NCBI GenBank assembly: GCA_963663735.2
Contig: CAXXHN010000002.1
Span: forward strand, 806,001 to 870,000
Direction of reading: 5' to 3'
DNA length: 64,000 nucleotides
DNA from: G963663735 sp963663735
Lineage (GTDB): Bacteria; Acidobacteriota; UBA6911; RPQK01; JAPXNP01
The notes under the pieces were generated by a model. It was given only the letters and a program-made list of their open reading frames with translations. It was not told where the DNA came from and did not search any database. Shown in pieces: positions 41,004-49,284 of the stretch (the stretch's first letter is position 1; the number at the start of each line of letters is the position of its first letter). The position numbers and the translations under genes were made by a program.

Positions 41004-42032
41004 TTACTCGACTGGTTTTTCCTCTGTCGTTGCGGACACCATACCCAAGGCTTCTTTAATCCTTTTTTCAATTTCATCAGCTTTATCAGGATTGTCCTTC
41101 AGGTACATCCTGGCGTTTTCCCTGCCTTGTCCAAGCCGTTCATCTTCATAGGAAAACCATGATCCGGATTTGTTGATGATATTGTGAGTTACCCCAAGAT
41201 CAACCAATTCGCAGGTTCTGGAGATCCCTTCCCCGAACATTATGTCAAATTCAGCTTCTTTGAAAGGTGGAGCCATCTTGTTTTTGACTATTTTGACTTT
41301 GGTATGGTTTCCGATGTTGTTTTCACCGTTACGTATGGACCCAATCCTCCTTATTTCCAGGCGGATGGAGGAATAAAATTTCAGGGCACGGCCGCCGGTA
41401 GTAGTCTCCGGGCTTCCAAACATGACTCCTATTTTTTCACGGATCTGGTTAATAAAAATCAAGCAGGTTTTGGACTTTGACACAATTCCCGTCAATTTTC
41501 TCAGAGCCTGTGACATGAGCCTGGCCTGCAGCCCAACATGAGAATCACCCATTTCCCCTTCCAGTTCCGCACGGGGTACCAAGGCGGCAACCGAATCGAT
41601 TACGAGAATGTCAATGCCACCACTCCTGACCAGGACTTCGGCAATTTCAAGGGCCTGTTCTCCGGAATCGGGCTGTGAAACCAGCAGATCATCGATATTC
41701 ACACCCAGTTTTTCAGCATAAGTGGAATCCATCGCATGTTCGGCGTCAATAAAAACTGCGGTGCCGCCGAGCCTCTGGGCTTCGGCAATGGCATGGAGAG
41801 CAATTGTTGTTTTTCCGCTTGATTCAGGGCCGTAAACCTCCACTACCCTTCCACGGGGAAACCCGCCAATGCCCAGAGCCTGATTGATCGATATCGATCC
41901 AGTTGGAATCACGGGGACATCCACATGTTCTCCCCCTCCCATTCTCATTATTGAACCCTTGCCAAATTGTCTTTCAATCTGGGCAAGAGCCATATCTATG
42001 GCCTTTGCCTTTTGCTTATCTGAATTACTCAT
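41004..42032 (-). CDS. recA: Recombinase A
   Basis: A 342-residue RecA. Walker A GPESSGKT is at 68-75, Walker B is VDILVIDSVAALVPR-like (read as GIDILVIDSVAALV), loop L1 has EGEMGDSHVGLQARLMSQALRK and L2 has NQIREKIGVMFGSPETTTGGRAL. The start is ATG at 42032 with AAAGGA seven bases upstream. Length and motifs are standard. No LexA-type box was recognised upstream. Confidence 0.97.
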   Translation of the reverse strand: MSNSDKQKAKAIDMALAQIERQFGKGSIMRMGGGEHVDVPVIPTGSISINQALGIGGFPRGRVVEVYGPESSGKTTIALHAIAEAQRLGGTAVFIDAEHAMDSTYAEKLGVNIDDLLVSQPDSGEQALEIAEVLVRSGGIDILVIDSVAALVPRAELEGEMGDSHVGLQARLMSQALRKLTGIVSKSKTCLIFINQIREKIGVMFGSPETTTGGRALKFYSSIRLEIRRIGSIRNGENNIGNHTKVKIVKNKMAPPFKEAEFDIMFGEGISRTCELVDLGVTHNIINKSGSWFSYEDERLGQGRENARMYLKDNPDKADEIEKRIKEALGMVSATTEEKPVE

Positions 42033-42164
42033 CAATGTTTCCTTTCAAGAACTGAAGGGAGTATAAAGCATAACCCTGAAACAGGAGCTGAACACTAATA
42101 CGTAGGAACAGTAGAAAAAGCGATGTTTATTGAAAGAAAATTCCTTATTTTTCCGATGTTACGC

Positions 42165-44381
42165 TTATTGTCCTGACTTCGGCTGCAGCCTGCGCCTGAT
42201 TGCTTTCTTTTCATGTAGCTGCCTTTCATGAATGACATCATAGATGCCATCTATCTGCCTGATCGAATCTACTATTTCATTAAAATGGGAAATATCCCGG
42301 ACCTCAAGGATAATTTCCATTCTGGCTTCCTTTAATTCATGGTTGCTATTAGCCTTGATATCAACCATGTTGGCTTCTTTTTCGGACACGTTCACAGCAA
42401 TCTCGGCAAGAATACCTGGGGTATTCGAGGTGCGAAGCACGATTTTTGCGGGGAAAACTTCATCTTTTCGATTCACTTGATCCCAGGAGACTGGAACAAT
42501 CCTTTCAGGTTCCACTAAAAGTCTCTGCAATTCGGGACAATCCTGATAATGGACAGAAATGCCTTTTCCCTGGGTGAGAAAACCTACTATAGGTTCGCCC
42601 TTTATAGGATTGCAGCATGCTGCCCGGTACACCAGTAACCCCTGGTGTTCGCTCACAATGATTGAGGATTCGCCCTTGTCAAATACCTTCTCAACAATAC
42701 CGCCCAGGGTTGTTTTGTAACGGGAATTCTCATCGTCAAAGGAAATTCCCAGTTCCGGTTCCAGTGCTTTGAGGATTTCCTTTCCAGTGTTTTGCCCGGT
42801 TCCGAGACTTGCATATAAACTCAGAACGTTATCATAACCCTTATCAACAGCAACCTTTTCCAAAAGCTTTCCGACTTTTCTGATTCCGAGATTATGTTGT
42901 TTTAAAATTGACCGGAGGATTGTTTTTCCGAGTTCAACCGATTCAGACTCTTCATGCTGGTTAAGCCATCTTCTGATACTCATCCGGGCCCGGCTTGTTT
43001 TGGCGATATCAAGCCATTCCCGGCGGGGATGAGCATCGGCGGCTGTAAGGATTTCTACAATATTTCCATTTTCCAAAATGGTTTTCAGCGGCACTATTCG
43101 CTTATTGACTTTTACGCCCACGCATTTGTATCCGAGTTCGGTATGGATGTAAAAAGCATAATCCAGGGCAGTCGCGCCGACTGGAAGGGCGATGACTTCT
43201 CCGACTGGAGAAAAAACATAAACCTCGTCAGGGTAAAGATCAATCTTTAGGTTGCTCAAAAACTGGAGTGGGTCTTTGATTTCCTTCTGCATGTCCATCA
43301 GGTCTCGAAGCCACTTAAACCTTGTGTCATCAGCATGATCAAGAATTCTGCCCTCTTTATATTTCCAGTGTGCGGCAATACCCTCTTCGGCGACCTTATG
43401 CATGTCGTGAGTTCTGATCTGGATTTCAAAAGGGTGACCTGAAGAATGGATGACTGTGGAATGAAGTGACTGGTACATATTCTGCCTTGGGACCGCTATG
43501 AAATCGCGGATCCTGTCTGGCACCGGTTTCCATTTGTTGTTCACCAGGCCAAGAACGGTATAGCATTCACTTATGGAATTCACAAGTATACGAAAAGCCA
43601 CAAGGTCGTAAACCTGGTCAAAGGAAATGCTTTTCCGTTTCATCTTTTCATAAATGCTGTAAATCCGTTTTATCCGGCTATCTATAACGGCTTTTACACC
43701 CTGGCTTTTTAGAGTTTCCTCCAGTTCAAGCGTGACTTCCTGAATGAAAGATTTTTTTTCTGAATCATGAGATGCAAGTTGTGCGGTCAGCCGGTTAAAA
43801 GCAACCGGGTCAATGTAGCGGAAAGCCAGATCCTGGAGTTCGCCTCTGATCCTGGACATGCCGATCCTCATTGCTATCGGGGCATAGATGTCCTGGGTTT
43901 CCCGGGATATTCTTTTTTGTTTCTCTGGAGAAAGGTGCTCCAGCGTTCTCATATTATGCAGTCTATCGGCCAGCTTAACCATGATGACCCTGATGTCATC
44001 CACCATGGCCAGGATTAATTTCCGGTAGTTTTCAGATTTTCTTTCCTCGGTCGAAGAAAAATTAATCTGACTGATTTTGGTAACACCGTCGACTATATCG
44101 GCAATGCTGTCACCAAAATATTCGCGGATATTGGCGATCGAAGTCAAAGTATCTTCTACAATATCGTGGAGAAGACCAACACAGATGGTATCAATATCCA
44201 ACTGTAAATCGACAAGAATATTTGCAACTTCAAGAGGATGGGTCAGGTAGGGTTCTCCGGATTTCCGAACCTGTCCATGATGTTCCCTGGCTGAAAACAC
44301 GTAAGCCTTCCGCAGGAGATCGAAATCAACATCAGGATTATAAATGGCAATTTTTTCTTCTAAATCCTCGTATCTGATCAT
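42165..44381 (-). CDS. Bifunctional (p)ppGpp synthetase/hydrolase, RelA/SpoT
   Basis: A 738-residue RSH enzyme. The hydrolase HD domain is intact (GEPYLTHPLEVA, then HDIVED at 72-77 and KLADRLHNMRTL), so ppGpp hydrolysis is expected. The synthetase domain follows (IKRIYSIYEKMKRK, VYDLVAFRILV), then a TGS domain near 385-445 (VYVFSPVGEVIALP), a zinc-finger-like AACCNPIKG region and a C-terminal ACT domain. This layout fits the long bifunctional Rel/SpoT class. It is transcribed alone, with the tonB operon terminator just upstream of its start. Confidence 0.94.
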   Translation of the reverse strand: MIRYEDLEEKIAIYNPDVDFDLLRKAYVFSAREHHGQVRKSGEPYLTHPLEVANILVDLQLDIDTICVGLLHDIVEDTLTSIANIREYFGDSIADIVDGVTKISQINFSSTEERKSENYRKLILAMVDDIRVIMVKLADRLHNMRTLEHLSPEKQKRISRETQDIYAPIAMRIGMSRIRGELQDLAFRYIDPVAFNRLTAQLASHDSEKKSFIQEVTLELEETLKSQGVKAVIDSRIKRIYSIYEKMKRKSISFDQVYDLVAFRILVNSISECYTVLGLVNNKWKPVPDRIRDFIAVPRQNMYQSLHSTVIHSSGHPFEIQIRTHDMHKVAEEGIAAHWKYKEGRILDHADDTRFKWLRDLMDMQKEIKDPLQFLSNLKIDLYPDEVYVFSPVGEVIALPVGATALDYAFYIHTELGYKCVGVKVNKRIVPLKTILENGNIVEILTAADAHPRREWLDIAKTSRARMSIRRWLNQHEESESVELGKTILRSILKQHNLGIRKVGKLLEKVAVDKGYDNVLSLYASLGTGQNTGKEILKALEPELGISFDDENSRYKTTLGGIVEKVFDKGESSIIVSEHQGLLVYRAACCNPIKGEPIVGFLTQGKGISVHYQDCPELQRLLVEPERIVPVSWDQVNRKDEVFPAKIVLRTSNTPGILAEIAVNVSEKEANMVDIKANSNHELKEARMEIILEVRDISHFNEIVDSIRQIDGIYDVIHERQLHEKKAIRRRLQPKSGQ

Positions 44382-44513
44382 TTTAATTTACTGGCCTTTA
44401 TCAGCAGTTTTCACGTTGAGTATGATATCAGTTCTAATTTGATACAGCTACCAATTATAGCTGAAACGAAACAAAGGCAATCTGCCTGAATATATCTAAA
44501 AATCGGCCAGGCT

Positions 44514-44548
44514 AAAAAAAAAGAGGACGGTCAGAAACCGTCCTCTTT
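44514..44548 (-). terminator. Intrinsic terminator of the tonB-exbB-exbD-exbD-TPR operon
   Basis: On the minus strand AAAGAGGACGGT pairs with ACCGTCCTCTTT over 12 bases with a five-base loop, followed by a run of T (plus-strand A-run at 44514-44522). It lies 36 bases past the stop of the TPR lipoprotein gene and before the RelA/SpoT start, giving a clean end to the operon. This is the clearest terminator in the window. Confidence 0.92.
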
Positions 44549-44583
44549 ATATTCGAAGTTAAAGAAGAGAGGGAATATTCACC

Positions 44584-45384
44584 CTATTTTTCTTCAGCAG
44601 AGAAGACCTGTTTACGGGCTTTCTCTTCATCGATTTTTTTCTGTCTGGCTATTTCAACGGCCTGCAGAGCCAGTTTATCAGCCTCAGTTTCCCACTGGTC
44701 CTTTTCCTCATCTGTCGTAGCCAATTCGGCTTTTTCACGATAGAAAAGGTTCAGGTACTCCATTGCGTCAGTATGATCTGGTTTCAGATTGAGAGCTTCC
44801 TTAAGAGAGGCAATGGCTTCATCAACCAAGGCTTCTGTATCAGCAAGTTCTTCTTCGCTAAGGTTTTCGATATTCTCTCCATCCTTACCGGTTGCATCAT
44901 CAACAAGATTATAATTTATTGAAGCAATGTTATAGAGTGCGTCAGCTTTCGTATTCGGATCATCCATCAACTTCCGGAACCATTCTTTTGCTTCGTCAGG
45001 TTCGTTTCTGTCACGATGAATTCCGGCGATACTAATAATTGAGTTCGTGTTAGTCGGCTCAAATTCTAATACTTTCAAAAAAGTATCAATTGCCTGCTGT
45101 CCTTTCTGCAGGTTTTCAGGACTCTGGGCAAAAGGAACGAACTGAGCACGATAGGCAGTTGCTAGATAAAGATAGGCATCTTTGAGTTCGGGATCAAGTT
45201 CAATTGATTCCTGAAACTTGGCAACTGCTTCGTCATACTTTTTACTAGTGAAATCAGCAACGCCCTGATTTAAAATGTCCCGTGCTTTAAGCTGGTTAGT
45301 AAATTTACAACCTGAGAAACTGACCAGTAAGGTCAGTACCAGGAGTGTGCACAGGACTGTGCTTCCTATTTTCATAGCTCTCAT
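44584..45384 (-). CDS. TPR-repeat lipoprotein of the tonB operon
   Basis: A 266-residue protein with a lipoprotein signal (LLVLTLLVSFSGC, lipobox LVSFSGC near residue 26). Several tetratricopeptide repeats follow, the clearest being YDEAVAKFQESIELDPELKDAYLYLATAY and LKEALNLKPDHTDAMEYLNLFYRE. AGGAGA lies ten bases before the ATG. It would sit in the outer or inner membrane as a scaffold. Placement directly after the exbD genes with a shared terminator suggests a partner for the TonB motor, perhaps in outer-membrane or cell-envelope organisation. No specific function is claimed. Confidence 0.85.
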   Translation of the reverse strand: MRAMKIGSTVLCTLLVLTLLVSFSGCKFTNQLKARDILNQGVADFTSKKYDEAVAKFQESIELDPELKDAYLYLATAYRAQFVPFAQSPENLQKGQQAIDTFLKVLEFEPTNTNSIISIAGIHRDRNEPDEAKEWFRKLMDDPNTKADALYNIASINYNLVDDATGKDGENIENLSEEELADTEALVDEAIASLKEALNLKPDHTDAMEYLNLFYREKAELATTDEEKDQWETEADKLALQAVEIARQKKIDEEKARKQVFSAEEK

Positions 45385-45444
45385 GGAACTTAATCTCCTA
45401 ATGTCTCGATTAAGAGAGTAGCCGCCTCTCTTATTGATCCGCGG

Positions 45445-45855
45445 CTACTCGTCAATCATGAGTCCCACATCTCCGACACCTGATCCCTTGGCAACGTCGA
45501 TAACTCGTATGACTTCACCAAAGGGCAGATCCTGAGCTGCCTGGACGAACATGTTTTTGTTCTGCCTTGCACTGTAGATTTCGAACAATCTAGCGCCTAA
45601 TCGATCTAGGGTAACCGGTTCCTGATTTATCTCAAGAGCTCCATTTGATGAAACTGTCACAACAATAGCGTCGGACTTAATGATTACATCATCAGGAATA
45701 TCCTCAGGAGCATCCTCTGGGACACGGGCGCTCAAATCGTACTGTGTGGTAGGTTGAATAACCATAAAAATAATTAACAATACCAACAAGATATCGATAT
45801 ATGGGGTGATATTAATATCAGATTTTGTACCACCACCTCCGCTGCTCATACCCAT
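45445..45855 (-). CDS. ExbD/TolR-type biopolymer transport protein, second copy
   Basis: A 136-residue protein with a short cytoplasmic start, one membrane helix (INITPYIDILLVLLIIFMVIQP) and a periplasmic domain. The aspartate in TPYIDILLV matches the essential proton-path aspartate of ExbD/TolR. AAGGAGG lies upstream of the ATG. The stop of the first exbD is only two bases away. Two ExbD paralogues with one ExbB are common in this kind of tonB operon, and the two may form a hetero-pair. Confidence 0.92.
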   Translation of the reverse strand: MGMSSGGGGTKSDINITPYIDILLVLLIIFMVIQPTTQYDLSARVPEDAPEDIPDDVIIKSDAIVVTVSSNGALEINQEPVTLDRLGARLFEIYSARQNKNMFVQAAQDLPFGEVIRVIDVAKGSGVGDVGLMIDE

Positions 45856-45857
45856 AG

Positions 45858-46298
45858 TTATACTCCTCCTTGCTCAGTCTCGCGATCAACCAGAAGACCA
45901 ATCGTTTCGACCCCGACCTCGCGGGCAAGATCAACGACGGTTACTACAGCTCGATAGGGAGTAGCAATGTCGACCCTGACAAACAAGGGTTTGTCAGGAG
46001 CCTTGGCATAAGCTTCGGAGATTTTGTCGAGCAGAGCCGCCTCAGCGGCTAAGGTTTTGTTAACAAAATACTCACTGTTTCTGGTGACGGTTACTATAGT
46101 TGCGTCTTCGGCTTCAGCTTCAGGAGCTTCCTCTGCATTAACTGCAGCGGCCATGTTGACAGCCACACCACTCTGAATAAGTGGTGTTGTGATCATGAAG
46201 ATGATCAACAGAACCAGCATTACATCCGCCATGGGCGTAACGTTGATCGAAGAGTTCACTTGAGATAACCCGCCACCGCCTCCGGTGCTAATTGCCAT
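45858..46298 (-). CDS. ExbD/TolR-type biopolymer transport protein, first copy
   Basis: A 146-residue protein with glycine-rich start (MAISTGGGGGL), one helix (INVTPMADVMLVLLIIFMITTP) and a periplasmic domain. The aspartate in TPMADVMLV is the conserved proton-path residue. The ATG at 46298 is set by GGAGG ten bases upstream and overlaps the ExbB stop by 11 bases (ATGGCAATTAG). Longer upstream starts have no ribosome site. Confidence 0.92.
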   Translation of the reverse strand: MAISTGGGGGLSQVNSSINVTPMADVMLVLLIIFMITTPLIQSGVAVNMAAAVNAEEAPEAEAEDATIVTVTRNSEYFVNKTLAAEAALLDKISEAYAKAPDKPLFVRVDIATPYRAVVTVVDLAREVGVETIGLLVDRETEQGGV

Positions 46299-46965
46299 GT
46301 TTCTCAGACCTCCGTCTAAGGAAATAATCAATTAATTCTGAACCTGAATTGTCCATTTCAACAATAAAGGACTCAATCTTGCTGGTAAAAGCGTTGAACA
46401 TCCACACAGCAGGAACGGCTACGAATAAACCGAGCGCTGTTGCGACAAGCGCTTCAGAAATACCACCGGCTACGGCGGCAAGACCTGTATCTTCACCTGA
46501 ACTCATACCCGCGAATGCGTTGATAATACCAACGGTAGTACCAAAAAGACCTACGAAAGGAGCGGTAGCACCAATAGTAGCCAAGCCGCTGAGGCCTCTC
46601 TTCAGTTCTTCAATACCAACAGCGGTTGCACGCTGAATAGCACGGCGGGAACAATCGATAGCGGTCCCTGGAATAGCTTCCTGTCCGGTATGTGATTTGA
46701 ATTCCTGTAAACCGGAATGGACAACTTTTGCCAGATGGCTTTTGCTGTACTGTTCAGACAGTTCGATAGCTTCTTCGAGGTTGGCCCTGCCTAAAGCTTC
46801 TGCAACTGCTGGAGCGAATTCCTGAGACTGTTTACGAGCACTTCTGTAGGTGAAAAAACGCTCGAACATAACACCGATGGACCAAACAGACATAATTGCT
46901 AAGCCGATTACAACAAGCTTGGCGAGAATACCCATCTGTTCCCACATTTCCATAAATGAACCCAT
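46288..46965 (-). CDS. ExbB/TolQ/MotA-type proton channel protein
   Basis: A 225-residue membrane protein with three helices. The first is near 15-35; the pair near 120-195 carries GLSGLATIGATAPFVGLFGTTVGIINAF and the closing GISEALVATALGLFVAVPA. These are the diagnostic TolQ/ExbB segments, and the conserved threonines of the proton path are present. GGGAGG precedes the ATG. With ExbD it converts the proton gradient into movement of TonB. Confidence 0.94.
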   Translation of the reverse strand: MGSFMEMWEQMGILAKLVVIGLAIMSVWSIGVMFERFFTYRSARKQSQEFAPAVAEALGRANLEEAIELSEQYSKSHLAKVVHSGLQEFKSHTGQEAIPGTAIDCSRRAIQRATAVGIEELKRGLSGLATIGATAPFVGLFGTTVGIINAFAGMSSGEDTGLAAVAGGISEALVATALGLFVAVPAVWMFNAFTSKIESFIVEMDNSGSELIDYFLRRRSEKHGN

Positions 46966-46983
46966 AATTATTACCTCCCGAAC

Positions 46984-47005
46984 CGCATAAAATAATTTTT
47001 ATGCG
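46984..47005. repeat. 9-bp hairpin just upstream of exbB
   Basis: CGCATAAAA at 46984-46992 and TTTTATGCG at 46997-47005 are exact complements with a four-base loop. They lie between tonB and exbB, immediately before the exbB ribosome site. It could reduce or stabilise translation of exbB relative to tonB, or mark a processing point. Confidence 0.5.
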
Positions 47006-47099
47006 AGTAAGTATTCATCCGAAATAATTAATAAAATTGTTATTTGCAACAAATATTATACAAAAGCAAAACGTTTTAGTGATTTTTTTTCACTTAATA

Positions 47100-47840
47100 C
47101 TAGTTTAACAAGAAATTAACTGTCACGGTAGCAATAACCGGAACAGGTTCTCCGTTAAGCAGTGTTGGAGAATACTTCCACTGTTTAACCGCGTCAACCG
47201 CAGCTTGATTCAACAGCGGGTGCCCCCTGATGATCTTCAAATCACTAACATTTCCTGTTTCATCCACAGTTACCTGAAGAAGAACCACTCCCTGTACGCG
47301 GGCACGTTTGGCCAGGTCCGGGTATACGGGTTCGACTCTCCTGATCAGTTTAGAAGATTGAATTGAACCTCCTACCCTGACAGGATCCTTTTTCTTCGGT
47401 GGTGGTGGCGGCGGTGGTGGTGCGGCACCTAAGCCTCCAATATCAGTCGGCACGCCACTAATCATTCCTCCTCCACCAGGGAGACTGGATCGGCTCATGG
47501 TTACCGTTGAAATGTCCGGGATATCGTCCATCGGTGGAGGAATCTCTTTCGGAATTTCTTTCGGTGCCACGAACTGCGAAGGATCAAGTTTTACCACCTT
47601 CTGCTGCTGTTGCACCGGAGGCGGAGCCTGCGGCGGCGGTGGTGGCGGCGGTGGTGGCGGCGGTGGCGGTGGTGGTGCCAGAAGTGTCAGGAGTTCCTGA
47701 TCAGGAAGAGCCTGATAGTACACCAACGGCACGATAATCATCACTGCCACAACTATAGCGTGGATGATAAAGGAAACGAGGAGCGTACTCTTGCCTCGGC
47801 CTCTGCGATCAACAGAAGACTCGATAAGGTCATCAAACAT
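47100..47840 (-). CDS. TonB energy transducer
   Basis: A 246-residue TonB protein. A cytoplasmic start with DRRGRGKSTLL is followed by one membrane helix (residues 19-41) and a proline-rich spacer containing 15 consecutive prolines near 54-69 and eight more near 138-145. The C-terminal TonB domain ends with VYPDLAKRARVQGVVLLQVTVDETG and QWKYSPTLLNGEPVPV. It links the ExbB/ExbD motor to outer-membrane receptors. It heads the operon, 135 bases before exbB. The long proline runs imply dependence on elongation factor P. Confidence 0.93.
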   Translation of the reverse strand: MFDDLIESSVDRRGRGKSTLLVSFIIHAIVVAVMIIVPLVYYQALPDQELLTLLAPPPPPPPPPPPPPPPQAPPPVQQQQKVVKLDPSQFVAPKEIPKEIPPPMDDIPDISTVTMSRSSLPGGGGMISGVPTDIGGLGAAPPPPPPPPKKKDPVRVGGSIQSSKLIRRVEPVYPDLAKRARVQGVVLLQVTVDETGNVSDLKIIRGHPLLNQAAVDAVKQWKYSPTLLNGEPVPVIATVTVNFLLN

Positions 47841-48014
47841 AAATCCTCTTCCTTTCTTGATAGAATTCTTGACTCAGCTAATCTCGAAATTTACCAGAAA
47901 ATAGTACTATCGAGTTTAAACTGAGTCAACCCTTACGATAAAGAATTGAACAATAATTAACAACTCAATTCAGGCGAATGGCTAATTAAAAACCTGCCTG
48001 AAATTTCACAAAAA

Positions 48015-49202
48015 CTATTCAGCTTTGCTTTTTCTTTTTTCCATGAGCATTTGCCACCAGAGCACAATAGGACTGGCTATGGCAATTGAGGAATAGGTTC
48101 CAATGATAATGCCCAGGACCAAAGCAAAGGAAAAGCCGTTTAATGCTTCTCCACCTAAAATATATAAAGAAAACACTGCCAGGAAAGTAAAGCCGGAAGT
48201 CATAATCGTCCTGTTCAGTGTCTGGTTAATGCTTGTATTTATAATTGTAGCAAAATCAGCCCGGCGCATCAGTTTAAGGTTTTCGCGGACCCTGTCAAAA
48301 ATAACAATTGTGTCATTGATTGAATACCCGACAAGGGTGAGCAGGGCGGCAACCACAGTCAGAGATATTTCCCTGCCGGTCAAGGAAAACAGGCCAAGTG
48401 TAAGTAAAACGTCATGAAAAAGGGCGATAATTGCGGCCAGTCCGTAAATCGGGCGAAAGCGGAAAGCGATGTAGATTAACATTCCAAGAAGAGAAAAAAC
48501 AATCGCGTTTTGTGCCCTGTCTCTCATTTCGCTTCCAACTTTAGGACCGACACTTTCAACGCTGAGAATCGTAAAAGTTCCAAAATAAAAATCCTGAGCC
48601 ATCTTATCAGTAAAACCTGTGGGCAACCCTATGGAATTAAGCTCATCCAGATTTTTGATCAAGCCGCTTTTTTCGATCCTTAGAGCGGTTATCTGTCCTG
48701 CTATTTCTGCAGCCTTGGCATCAGCCTCTACGACTCCGAGGCCTTCAAGAACATTGGCAGGATCGTTGCTCACTATCCAATTTTTGATTTCAGATGTGGA
48801 AACTTCATTTATGTCCAGGGTTTTGTCTCCGGCGAGATTCTTGTCAAATTCTTTAAACAAGGCATCCCTGACATCGACACTTTTAAGGCTCATGTCTGTA
48901 GCTTCTTCATCCTCGACCCTTGACAGCCTGATCTGAACCTCATTTGCGGCAGGATCATCAAACCTGGTGACAGATTCGGCATTAAGGTTGGTTGAACCAT
49001 CCAGCAGTCCCCGGATTCTCTGCAGGTCAGGTGTATCCTGGAATTTGACATAAACCAGTGTTCCTCCTGTAAAGTCAACTCCGAGTTTCATTCCGCTGGT
49101 AAGCATGGAAATCAATCCGATTACTCCCAGGACACAAGATAGGGAAATGAAAATCCATTTCTTTCCAAGCCAGTCAATTTTTGAGTTTTTTACTATATCC
49201 AT
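48015..49202 (-). CDS. secF: Protein translocase subunit SecF
   Basis: A 395-residue SecF with six helices. The N-terminal helix leads into GVDFTGGTLVYVKF, and the C-terminal membrane bundle has VESVGPKVGSEM, YSINDTIVIFDRVREN and LNRTIMTSG. The usual SecF is about 300-320 residues. The extra 75-80 residues lie in the first periplasmic domain (about 75-190), rich in acid residues. It follows secD with an 82-base gap. Confidence 0.93.
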   Translation of the reverse strand: MDIVKNSKIDWLGKKWIFISLSCVLGVIGLISMLTSGMKLGVDFTGGTLVYVKFQDTPDLQRIRGLLDGSTNLNAESVTRFDDPAANEVQIRLSRVEDEEATDMSLKSVDVRDALFKEFDKNLAGDKTLDINEVSTSEIKNWIVSNDPANVLEGLGVVEADAKAAEIAGQITALRIEKSGLIKNLDELNSIGLPTGFTDKMAQDFYFGTFTILSVESVGPKVGSEMRDRAQNAIVFSLLGMLIYIAFRFRPIYGLAAIIALFHDVLLTLGLFSLTGREISLTVVAALLTLVGYSINDTIVIFDRVRENLKLMRRADFATIINTSINQTLNRTIMTSGFTFLAVFSLYILGGEALNGFSFALVLGIIIGTYSSIAIASPIVLWWQMLMEKRKSKAE

Positions 49203-49284
49203 TGCAGTTCTCTGCTGCCCCTTTTTGTCTTCGTAAGATTAGATTCCAGTTATCAAATATCGTTCCATACAACATCTCAGGGCA

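Noticed and set aside
47497..47737. Glycine-, arginine- and alanine-rich plus-strand frames
   Set aside because: They are the complement of the poly-proline tract of tonB.
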